From IMG/VR virus record IMGVR_UViG_3300008952_000302, positions 1-23,971 of that record: a stretch of DNA of 23,971 nucleotides. One strand, given 5' to 3'. Shown in pieces: positions 7,676-15,219 of this stretch. The translations under genes were made by a program, and so were the position numbers. Numbering within the stretch: position 1 is the stretch's first letter; each line of letters begins with the position of its first letter. The stretch is from a virus. Under the pieces are notes generated by a model, which saw only the letters and a list, made by a program, of their open reading frames with translations, was not told where the DNA came from and did no database searches.

Positions 7676-8502
7676 GGGATCGTTTGTATTTTTGATGTGT
7701 GAGAAACAAAATAAACATAGTGATCTTCATAAGCGGTTGAAAAAATTGAATAATTAATTTTCATATCCTCCTCATGAGCAGTAATATATTTCTTTATCTC
7801 TTGAAGAAGGCCTTCCCGTTGCATACCTTCTTCGCTTATAGCAAAATAGTAATCCTTTTCTTCCACATTGTTAAGAGTATAAAAGCTTTTTTCTGCATTT
7901 TCAAACGTAGCCACCCCTATGGTGGAAATGCGAGAAATATCTCTCAGTGGGGAAAACTCATCAAACTCCGCATCTGAATTCTGGAACACGTTTAGCATGT
8001 GAAGCGTGTTAGCGATCGTCTCATTGATCTTTTTGTAGTAATTTTTGACCGTGAGGTCGGCCTTTAAAGCGTTCTCTACCGCAACGTTGTCAATGAGATA
8101 AATGCGTTCAAACGCCCCTGATCGGGCGTATTCCTGTAAGACGTGGAACACAGTACGCTCGTTAAGGCGCTCTTCTTCGTTCAAAAATTTGCGATCCGGA
8201 ATGATGTACACCACTGTAATGTAGGCCTCGCGCATGGCCTGTAGCAGGCGCAAACTGGCCGCTGATTCGAGTGTTCCTCCACATACGACAAAAATTATTT
8301 CCTTGGGCAACTCCTTAAAGAGTGCTGACATGTCGACACCATTAGCATCATACTCTTCTGCACTCGTAGCGGGGGGCAAATGTAAAGAACGGGCCCCGTC
8401 TTGAGCAAGCTTGGAAATCTTATAAACCGTGTATTGGGAGTATTCCTCAAACGCACTCGCCACCCGGGCAGCTGGGGCACCTAGGGCCACAACTGTTTTC
8501 AT
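7672..8502 (-). CDS. Divergent FtsZ/tubulin-superfamily-like protein
   Basis: A 276-residue protein not annotatable by simple motif, but its whole layout follows the FtsZ/tubulin fold. A first beta strand and glycine turn (VVALGAP, 4-10) open it. IIFVVCGGTLESAASLRLL at 69-87 aligns with the FtsZ GGGTGTGAAP nucleotide loop. ITVVYIIPDRKFLNEEER at 95-112 and FERIYLIDN at 131-139 align with the strand-helix-strand that in FtsZ reads TV.VVT.PF.FEG..R and ends at IPN. A helix at 153-173 comes before DAEFDEF at 177-183, the position of the catalytic T7 loop. The last 60 residues (DYYFAISEEGMQREGLLQEI to VYFVSHTS) match the C-terminal activation domain. The glycines of both nucleotide loops are partly lost, so GTP binding is uncertain. 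The start overlaps the MazG-like stop (ATGA) with AAGGA upstream. The assignment is by eye. Confidence 0.55.
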   Translation of the reverse strand: MKTVVALGAPAARVASAFEEYSQYTVYKISKLAQDGARSLHLPPATSAEEYDANGVDMSALFKELPKEIIFVVCGGTLESAASLRLLQAMREAYITVVYIIPDRKFLNEEERLNERTVFHVLQEYARSGAFERIYLIDNVAVENALKADLTVKNYYKKINETIANTLHMLNVFQNSDAEFDEFSPLRDISRISTIGVATFENAEKSFYTLNNVEEKDYYFAISEEGMQREGLLQEIKKYITAHEEDMKINYSIFSTAYEDHYVYFVSHTSKIQTIP

Positions 8503-8819
8503 ACTTCTTCCTTATCTTGTATCTCTTCAAGAAAAATACGGTCGCGAAACGAGCCGCGGCGGGCGGCCTTGACCTCCTTAGCGGTCTCCATATCGTAAAG
8601 ATCAATAGAATAAAATTCTGCGAGGCACTCCAGCACCTCCATAATGTCAGCCATCTCTTCTTGGCACGGGTCCTCCAAAAACTCTTCCACCTCCTCACGC
8701 AACTTATCTTGCAGAGCTACCTCATATTCATTCCATGCTAAAACACGGTGAACGCATCGGCGCCCCTCGGCACCAATCAACTCAACAATTTTGTCTCTCA
8801 CTAACTTTCCAATCTTCAT
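8499..8819 (-). CDS. MazG/HisE-like nucleotide pyrophosphohydrolase
   Basis: A 106-residue all-alpha NTP pyrophosphohydrolase-like protein. The N-terminal KLVRDKIVELI and the metal-binding helix pattern KLREEVEEFLE followed by EEMADIMEVLECL (EExxE ... ExxAD) are typical of the small MazG/phosphoribosyl-ATP pyrophosphohydrolase-like group. Members cleave noncanonical or excess (d)NTPs, which in a phage could clean the nucleotide pool or lower alarmone-type signals; the substrate cannot be read here. The start ATG at 8819 forms an ATGA overlap with the polymerase stop and has GGGAG upstream. Its stop overlaps the next start in the same manner, so polymerase, this gene and the FtsZ-like gene are translationally coupled. 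Confidence 0.8.
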   Translation of the reverse strand: MKIGKLVRDKIVELIGAEGRRCVHRVLAWNEYEVALQDKLREEVEEFLEDPCQEEMADIMEVLECLAEFYSIDLYDMETAKEVKAARRGSFRDRIFLEEIQDKEEV

Positions 8820-10000
8820 AGCGATAACTCCCGCATCTCTCCATATTTTTGCCCATAACTCGCATTAGTGCGAAACTTTCCAAGATCTGTGCAGGCAAAA
8901 ATCTCCTGTATTTCTTTTAGAGCATACAGATCTTCCCTACAAACGTCCAAAACTATACTATCATGAACCAAGAAAGATATAAATGTTTTTTCTAATTGTT
9001 TCTCTACGTATTGCTCAACCTTCAGCGCTTGTCGCAAAAACAAATCACTGGTGGTACTCTGAATGATGTAATTCAAAGCGTGGTGGCTGTCACACGAAAT
9101 GGTCCTATCAAAAAACGTGGTCACCTCTTCACCAGTGAAATACTTTTTCACCACCGAGGCACGATCATACACCCGGTCAAGAAGATAATCCTTAGCGCTT
9201 GGATTATACAGCCATGCAAAAACCCTTCTTTTAGCCTCCTCTCTCGTACCTAAACCTCGAAAAACGTTCTCTATGTTCCATCCGTGTAAGTCTTCGGTCG
9301 GTTGTTCCAGCCCCGATAAAGCTAAGAGGGTACGAAGTTCAGCAGCATTATAGTCTATCTCGACAAAGCAATCATTTACTGGAGATAGCACGTTCCGATA
9401 CTCCTTTGCTAAGGTTAAAATGGGGAAAGAATCGGGGTCTGTTGTGAGGCGTCCCGTCTTGCCCTTAAACATGTTGTACTTGATGTGGGGTGAGATTTTA
9501 CTCAGGCGTTTTGAGAGATGGCGAGCGCTCGTCTTATGCAGGTGGTGCGTCAGTTGGGACGCGTCAACCCTCAAGGTCTGGGAGCGAATGCGACTTAACA
9601 ACAGCGACAAAGAATATAAAAAATCATAATTGGGAGGCTTTGTGTATGTCTCCAAGACGTGACGACAAATCTCGCTTTTAGTGTCTAAGAAAACACGGAT
9701 GTCCTTCTCGGGAACGACCCCCAGGAGCCCTCTATCCTCCCACCTCACCTGCGCGGTGCGGAGAGCTTTCAAATAAGCGCTAAGACGAGTTCGGGCGCCG
9801 ATCCACTTGTTGCGGATATGTGCTGGGCACACTTCATCTAGTCCCTGACCTTCTACATATAAAGAGGCGTAGTCCACATTAGGCGCCTCCGCCGTGGGGG
9901 CCCAGGATCCACAAAAGTCGGGTTGTAACTCTGCAAAAAATTCCCCTTCGGCATAATACCTGCCGGGGGCCCCCATACTATCCACACCCTGAAAGATCAT
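8816..10000 (-). CDS. Family A DNA polymerase, polymerase domain only
   Basis: A 394-residue family A DNA polymerase that probably copies the phage genome. Core motifs: TGRLTT at 182-187; motif A DYNAAELR at 216-223 with the metal Asp; motif B with R253, K257, F261 and Y265 spaced exactly as R...K...F...Y in the O-helix, but Asn instead of Gly after the Tyr; a Q-helix with QSTTSD; motif C VHDSIVLDV with H346, D347 and Ser in place of the usual Glu. The roughly 180 residues before the palm are too few for a thumb plus a 3'-5' exonuclease domain, and no exonuclease motif is visible, so proofreading must come from another gene or be absent. ATG at 10000 (or 10003) is chosen for AAGGAG upstream; an ATG at 10063 exists but lacks such a site. 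It overlaps the preceding gene by 23 bases. Confidence 0.88.
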   Translation of the reverse strand: MIFQGVDSMGAPGRYYAEGEFFAELQPDFCGSWAPTAEAPNVDYASLYVEGQGLDEVCPAHIRNKWIGARTRLSAYLKALRTAQVRWEDRGLLGVVPEKDIRVFLDTKSEICRHVLETYTKPPNYDFLYSLSLLLSRIRSQTLRVDASQLTHHLHKTSARHLSKRLSKISPHIKYNMFKGKTGRLTTDPDSFPILTLAKEYRNVLSPVNDCFVEIDYNAAELRTLLALSGLEQPTEDLHGWNIENVFRGLGTREEAKRRVFAWLYNPSAKDYLLDRVYDRASVVKKYFTGEEVTTFFDRTISCDSHHALNYIIQSTTSDLFLRQALKVEQYVEKQLEKTFISFLVHDSIVLDVCREDLYALKEIQEIFACTDLGKFRTNASYGQKYGEMRELSL

Positions 10001-11210
10001 CATCGACTCCTTCGGGAGGAGGTTCTCCCCACCCGTCTCGAAATGTTGTTTTCGTCTCTTCATTAATATACAACATTGCTTCCGCTAAGTCAATATAATT
10101 TTTCAATTTGATTACTTTTTTTGTTTCTCTCTGAATTTTGTATTTATCAGGATGTTGGCCAGCCTCGATTGCTCGCAATGTATAGTACTGCGGTAGCCAA
10201 TAATCGTCTGTAAGGTAGAAATACCTACCCAGCATCCAACTACTCTCAAGACGACTACTAAATATGGCGTCATATCTCAATACCTGACGCCTCACTTGTT
10301 TTGTCTTGATGACAGGGCGTCCCCCACATACGACCGACTCACTTTTAATGCTCACCGGAGATTCTGTAGCAAAAGTGTTATAATAATATATCATATAACG
10401 GCGCAATGTCTCCATGTCATAAGGATAGGCCTGAACATAGCATCGTTCGAAAATATTTTCACGGGTAAGCCCGTAGGGTCGCATATACCTCTGCATTTGG
10501 GGAGATCCAAAGTTTGCTACGAGGCGCCATGGCGCGTTTTTGTCAACCAGAAACCCAAACCGGCGCGCCGTGGTCACATAATAAGAAAAATAACGATTAC
10601 TAAAAAACTCCTCAACCTTGGGGCCATCCTCCGAGTGGTTGAGCGTAGCAATCTCAAGACAGAGACCGCTTACATTGGGTGACACGAGGTTAGTTAAGAT
10701 AAAATTGGTTCGAGTGATGGGTAATGCCCCTCCGGATAACTTGTAGAACTCCATAAAGTAGCGAATGTAATCGTTCACGTTTGCAATTTTTTTGTCTAAA
10801 CCATGGCGCGTCACATACTGCTCCAGGAACACAAAATTTTGATTCTTCAGAGCTTCTGCATACTCTTTGTTAAGATCCACCCAACCACGCCTCACTTGCA
10901 TATCTTGAAGAAAGTCCGTACTCTCCAGCTGTAGAATTCCGCGCGCTTGGCACAACGAAATATACCTCTTCATAGCTGCGAACGCGTCGACCACAAACCG
11001 CAGGGCGGAGGCCTCAACTTTCTGATCAAAAGTCTCCAATTCCGACTCCTTCACCATGACAGCATTGAACTCACAATCTACCTTCCCGAAGAAAAGCCTC
11101 TTGCCTCGGAAATCCAAATATTCAGGATTCTCCGAATCATACAATTCAGCATAAATAGAGCGTGCTTCAAACAGCTCATCCGCATTTAGGTCGTTATTCC
11201 CGTATGGCAT
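9978..11210 (-). CDS. Conserved phage protein of unknown function, possibly virion-associated
   Basis: A 410-residue protein, rich in Tyr, Phe and Arg, with no signal peptide or membrane segment. The segment GFLVDKNAPWRLVANFGSP at about 227-245 looks like one I associate with large marine T4-like phages, where the protein is usually an unnamed hypothetical. The C-terminal tail is acidic and Pro-rich. ATG at 11210 directly abuts the TAA of the hub-like gene, with GGAGG seven bases upstream, so the two are co-translated. The polymerase gene starts inside its 3' end. Position at the tail/replication junction leaves the role open: virion component, or polymerase accessory factor. I looked for exonuclease DEDD-type motifs and saw none. 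Confidence 0.6.
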   Translation of the reverse strand: MPYGNNDLNADELFEARSIYAELYDSENPEYLDFRGKRLFFGKVDCEFNAVMVKESELETFDQKVEASALRFVVDAFAAMKRYISLCQARGILQLESTDFLQDMQVRRGWVDLNKEYAEALKNQNFVFLEQYVTRHGLDKKIANVNDYIRYFMEFYKLSGGALPITRTNFILTNLVSPNVSGLCLEIATLNHSEDGPKVEEFFSNRYFSYYVTTARRFGFLVDKNAPWRLVANFGSPQMQRYMRPYGLTRENIFERCYVQAYPYDMETLRRYMIYYYNTFATESPVSIKSESVVCGGRPVIKTKQVRRQVLRYDAIFSSRLESSWMLGRYFYLTDDYWLPQYYTLRAIEAGQHPDKYKIQRETKKVIKLKNYIDLAEAMLYINEETKTTFRDGWGEPPPEGVDDDLSGCG

Positions 11211-13946
11211 TTAGGCACCTCCGCGTCGGCGCGTAGAAGTCGCAGCTATAGGAAGGGCCCCTTCTTTGTCGCCAGATGAAATCCACTTGCATATTAAGGT
11301 AGTATGGAACTCTCGTGAGGTGATCCTCACATTTACTTTGTTGGCTCGATAGTATCCCCCAATACCAAAACGCCGAAAGACCGAGTTTGGGGATGCGGGG
11401 CCGCTGACATTAGACATAAAAGATGGGTTAATGTAGACCGCACTACCGGGAACAAACAAAAAATTCCCGTACATCTCTACGGTTGCATCGTAAGTACGGA
11501 ACAATTGTTTAATCGAGCGCTCCTGGTTAACAAAATTTGCCTCTGCCAAATATGGAGTCTGTGTTTTTGAGAAAGATACTTTTTCTACCAGGCCCCCATC
11601 CTGCCCCACTTGAAGATGGTAAACCCCATTTTCAAAATCTTCATTGTAGTTACCCGAGCGAGAATTCATCTCACTAGTATAGGGGTAAAACACCACATAA
11701 TCGGTGGACCCTTGATCGCCCAAGTCCTTGTCGAGCAGCATCCGGGAATCCCATAGCGCCCTTTCCAAGTCTCCCAAATCCAACAAGCTCCCCGGGGCCG
11801 ACTGTTGACTGGCGCGTTTGGTGGGCTGTAGGGGGGCTTTTCCATTCACCTTCGGTAACGAAAAAATCTTAAACCCTATTTGAGTTTTGTAATTCTTGCG
11901 TCGGTCGGGGGAGTCTGAGGCCGACAAGAAATTAAGAGACCGAATCACCACTTTATGTAGAAAATCCTTAATAAAGCGCAACAAATAGTAGCTTTGCTTG
12001 CGACGTCCTACTACATTGACTGCCATCCAATCGTTGAAATAAGATAAAGCAATAGGAATATTAGCAAGTGGCACTAGCATCGTATCTGCCGAGACAAAGG
12101 GGTTTTTATACTCAAAGGTAGTCATCAAAAACTCTACATCCGCCATGGTGGGGTTGTCCCGTTTCACAGTCTCAATGACAATGTCCAACAAATCTCCTAA
12201 GAAAAAGTAATGGAGTCGGTAATGACCCTTCTGGATAGTGGGAGCGTTATTAAAAAGATTGTCATTCAAATCACGCATGGACTCAGGGCTAGCCCCTTCC
12301 GAAAACATTGTGCGTAACTGCTTGATAGAGGAAGCCTGGGCGTCGCTGCTGGTAGATGCTGCAGTGAAGTTTTTCATACGACGCAGGTTGGCAAAATCTT
12401 CATAGCGGGGGTTGATGGCTCGCAAAGATTCGCGATCTATGACACCATTAATAATAGAGTTCAAGCGCTCCTTTTTGGTGGCATCAAGAAGTGTACGCTC
12501 CTGCTTCTTGAGTTCGGACACTTTCTTTCTGGCCTCCTCTTTCTTTGCGGGAGGAGTATCTTTGTTCCCGAGTGTCTCCCGAGTCTTTTTTAAATCTTTA
12601 CGTAATGCCTTACGCTGTTTTTTATATTCAATAGACTGAAATATGTCTGCTGCGGCCGAGTCCATCAACTCTTCAGTACGCGCTCGGTACTCAATGCTGA
12701 GGCTGATAGAACCATCTTGGTTGAACTCTAGAGTATGATCAATCTGGTTCAAATATACCACCAAGGTATGTTGACGTATCGCCACCATCAAGTCATCGGG
12801 GATTAGGCCTTCAGAGTCGGCGGGGATCGCCCAACCCAACACCATTTTAATTTGATAATAGTTAGGGTTCTCCTCGCGCTCGCCGGTTTCGGGGTTTTTT
12901 TGAAAACTACTGACCCGCCAAATTAGATCAATGAAGCTGGCTTCGTCGGGACCATCGGGCGTGGTAATACTTTTACCGCTAACTGCAGCCTCCTCGGCCT
13001 CACGAATCTTTTCAGCAGTAAATAAGTCGGCAAAGCTCTCGAAATACAAACGCATCTTAACTTTGAGAAGACGACTCGCCTCCCAAGGGTTTTCACCTGT
13101 GTATTCCAAATCAATCGAGGTGATACCCACACCATCCCCTCGACCTGCACCCGTAGATAAAATCCTATCTATGGTGGATTCCTCTAGATAGTCTTTGAAA
13201 ACCAATTCCACCTCACGCCGGCGGGCAGGCTCCTCCACAGGGTTGGGATACATCACCTTGAAGAGGCGTATCTTGGGAACCAAAAGAGCTTGTTGAGCAG
13301 GGAGGATCCGAAAGAGAGGTTCACTTACCCTGTTACCATTGATGCGAGCCATAACCGCACTAGGGTCACCTAAGACCGTGGTGAAATTAGTGTAGCCGGC
13401 GGGGTTGAGTAGCCTAGGCATGTTCCGGCGTGACAATATATCTAAATTGTTGATAAGGAATTTCTGCTCTAGGTCCGCGCAGGTGACAGGAACGTTACTA
13501 GCGGGCGGGGGCGCTGGGGCTGTGTCACCGGCACGTATCTCTTCAGCCTCCTGCTCGGAAATATTATATTTTGTTTTATAGCTCCGGTTTAAATCCTGGA
13601 CGATAGGCAATTCAATGCCGGCGGCCTTCAACTCCCCCTCAATCGTTTGTGCGTAATTAAACACAACATGGATTACAAGCTTTTGGTAGTCTTCCAGAGG
13701 AATTTTCTTTCCGACGGTCCCCACATCCTTAGCTGCATCAATCTTTGTAAGAGAGTTTATAAAGTTCTTGACGGTCGGTTCGTTAACTTGGCGGACGGCG
13801 GCTTCGTAATCATTCCGGCTGACAGTGTAGGTGCCCTTCTGGATTCCCTCCGTATGCTCTTTGAGATAGTTCCTAACACCCACAACGCGGCGCGCCAAGC
13901 TACCAGCATCCTTAAGGCCCTTTTTTAAGGTCAATTCACCGGACAT
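11211..13946 (-). CDS. Large baseplate/hub-like structural protein
   Basis: A 911-residue protein from ATG at 13946, which shares one base with the stop of the LysM gene (TGATG) and has GGGAG upstream. An N-terminal helical part of about 140 residues is followed by a Pro/Ala linker (APAPPPA), a mixed region to about 435, a long Lys/Glu helix probably forming a coiled coil at about 440-497, and a C-terminal part. The last 150 residues contain FLFVPGSAVYINPSF and GIGGYYRANKVNVRITSREF, a pattern seen at the end of phage baseplate hub (gp27/gpD-like) proteins, which suggests a hub or spike-bearing baseplate component. Location directly after tape measure, tube initiator and LysM protein supports a baseplate role. 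The exact counterpart is not established. Confidence 0.6.
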   Translation of the reverse strand: MSGELTLKKGLKDAGSLARRVVGVRNYLKEHTEGIQKGTYTVSRNDYEAAVRQVNEPTVKNFINSLTKIDAAKDVGTVGKKIPLEDYQKLVIHVVFNYAQTIEGELKAAGIELPIVQDLNRSYKTKYNISEQEAEEIRAGDTAPAPPPASNVPVTCADLEQKFLINNLDILSRRNMPRLLNPAGYTNFTTVLGDPSAVMARINGNRVSEPLFRILPAQQALLVPKIRLFKVMYPNPVEEPARRREVELVFKDYLEESTIDRILSTGAGRGDGVGITSIDLEYTGENPWEASRLLKVKMRLYFESFADLFTAEKIREAEEAAVSGKSITTPDGPDEASFIDLIWRVSSFQKNPETGEREENPNYYQIKMVLGWAIPADSEGLIPDDLMVAIRQHTLVVYLNQIDHTLEFNQDGSISLSIEYRARTEELMDSAAADIFQSIEYKKQRKALRKDLKKTRETLGNKDTPPAKKEEARKKVSELKKQERTLLDATKKERLNSIINGVIDRESLRAINPRYEDFANLRRMKNFTAASTSSDAQASSIKQLRTMFSEGASPESMRDLNDNLFNNAPTIQKGHYRLHYFFLGDLLDIVIETVKRDNPTMADVEFLMTTFEYKNPFVSADTMLVPLANIPIALSYFNDWMAVNVVGRRKQSYYLLRFIKDFLHKVVIRSLNFLSASDSPDRRKNYKTQIGFKIFSLPKVNGKAPLQPTKRASQQSAPGSLLDLGDLERALWDSRMLLDKDLGDQGSTDYVVFYPYTSEMNSRSGNYNEDFENGVYHLQVGQDGGLVEKVSFSKTQTPYLAEANFVNQERSIKQLFRTYDATVEMYGNFLFVPGSAVYINPSFMSNVSGPASPNSVFRRFGIGGYYRANKVNVRITSREFHTTLICKWISSGDKEGALPIAATSTRRRGGA

Positions 13947-14287
13947 CAAACTCCCTCAAAATATGCCAAAACCTTTTCTAAAGGAAAGGGGATATCCAGG
14001 ACGTCCCCAAATTTAAAATGAGCGTCTGTAGGCTTTCGATTGAACCATGCAATCACCCACCATGCATGTACATCCCCATAATAGGTGTTAGCCAATTTAT
14101 AAAGGCGATCGCCGCGGACCCATGTATGGGAAATCATCTTTAACGATGAAAGTTGAGGTAACGTCGGAAACGTGAAAGCGGCAGTGTTAAACTGCCGGAT
14201 GAGGCGAATACCCCGATCCCTCATCAGAACCCTATAAGCTTCGTCATCATTAATAATAATTTCGCGATTGGAGTAACGATATGACAT
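13946..14287 (-). CDS. LysM-domain baseplate protein (gp53/gpX-like)
   Basis: A 113-residue protein whose second half is a LysM-like fold: HTWVRGDRLYKLANTYYGD, then WWVIAWFNRKPTDAHFKFGDVLDIPFP. This is the form found in short baseplate proteins of myoviruses (T4 gp53 in the wedge, P2 gpX-type elsewhere), where LysM mediates protein contact and not necessarily peptidoglycan binding. The start ATG at 14287 has a weak GAGAGGGA site about ten bases upstream and lies 14 bases after the stop of the tube-like gene. Its stop overlaps the next start. Confidence 0.75.
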   Translation of the reverse strand: MSYRYSNREIIINDDEAYRVLMRDRGIRLIRQFNTAAFTFPTLPQLSSLKMISHTWVRGDRLYKLANTYYGDVHAWWVIAWFNRKPTDAHFKFGDVLDIPFPLEKVLAYFEGV

Positions 14288-14301
14288 TTAATACATCCCT
14301 C

Positions 14302-15171
14302 TCATAAAAACTTTTTACCCTGTTGGGCGTCGTGTGCAGCTAATATTTCCGCTTCCGAGACCTGTTGGCGTGACGTGTCAGGCCCCTCAGTAGCCAGTGA
14401 ATTGGTGTTCTGGGGGGCGCCGGATTGGGGGGCGCCGTCGCCCAGCGTGTTTGCAATGGCATAGGGAAAATTTGTTCCCTCATGGCCAGCGGCGAACTTG
14501 AGATCTCCCATTGAAGTGTTCTCAAATACCTCTGCTTCGCTGTAACCTAAACGATGGGTGTGCAAGACATTGAACTTACACTGTACCTTAAAACTGCGTG
14601 GATAAAGACTCGGATTTTTGAAGGCGGCATCGAGCAGTTCACGGCCACCCTTTTGAAAAATGGTGCCGTCATCTCCATCGTAGAAACCCTCGGCCACATC
14701 GGGAGTGTAGGAGAACCCCTGCAGAGTACCAACCAAACCCTGCTCAGGATTTGCAGCATCCTGTATCAGGTTCATAAACTTTATTCTCATAAGAGGTGCC
14801 GCTTTCAGGGTGCGGTTCCCCGTCTCCCCCGTGCGATAAACCGGATATTGCATCCGTAATAACTTAGAGAGCATTTGTAGGTTTTTATAAGATTCATAAG
14901 AACTAGCTGCAGGGGTTGCCCAAGTTAGGGAGATTTCTCGATAGGTCCCCTGATAGGTTTTTATCGGATCCATGCGGCCGTAGGGAGTTTCCTCGTTCCA
15001 TCTCATATTATAATTATCTCGGAACTCTGTAATAAAAGCTTTAAACGCAGCGACCTCACCGGTGGGGATGTGCGTAAAAGTAATGACAGCGCCTCGCTTG
15101 GCAATGGCATCACTAGCATCGCCGGCGTATACGGGGTGCCCATCACCCAGAAAAATATTGTTTTTGGACAT
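14302..15171 (-). CDS. Tail tube-like / baseplate tube-initiator protein (gp54/gp48-like)
   Basis: A 289-residue protein. The first 200 residues (AVITFTHIPTGEVAAFKAFI, WNEETPYGRMDPIKTYQGT, ISLTWATPAAS) follow the tube-protein pattern of marine T4-like phages: a beta-rich body with a long loop containing YGRMDPI. It lies after the tape measure, where T4 has genes 48 and 54, whose products begin tube assembly on the baseplate. I therefore infer a tube initiator rather than the main tube subunit, which is the separate 200-residue gene at 18541. The C-terminus is a Gly/Ser/Gln-rich, probably flexible tail with a short SGAPQ duplication. ATG at 15171 has AGGAG seven bases upstream. Confidence 0.6.
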   Translation of the reverse strand: MSKNNIFLGDGHPVYAGDASDAIAKRGAVITFTHIPTGEVAAFKAFITEFRDNYNMRWNEETPYGRMDPIKTYQGTYREISLTWATPAASSYESYKNLQMLSKLLRMQYPVYRTGETGNRTLKAAPLMRIKFMNLIQDAANPEQGLVGTLQGFSYTPDVAEGFYDGDDGTIFQKGGRELLDAAFKNPSLYPRSFKVQCKFNVLHTHRLGYSEAEVFENTSMGDLKFAAGHEGTNFPYAIANTLGDGAPQSGAPQNTNSLATEGPDTSRQQVSEAEILAAHDAQQGKKFL

Positions 15172-15219
15172 CAGCTGTCTCCTCTCTCTTTACTACTTAG
15201 TCTTTCGATCCAAATAATC

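Noticed and set aside
10001-10063. ATG at 10063 as polymerase start
   Set aside because: AAGGAG is positioned for 10000/10003, and the extra residues overlap the coding end of the upstream gene by 86 bases.
14411-14437. 12-bp repeat with 15-base period
   Set aside because: It only encodes a SGAPQ pentapeptide duplication in a flexible tail; no sign of a regulatory or mobile role.
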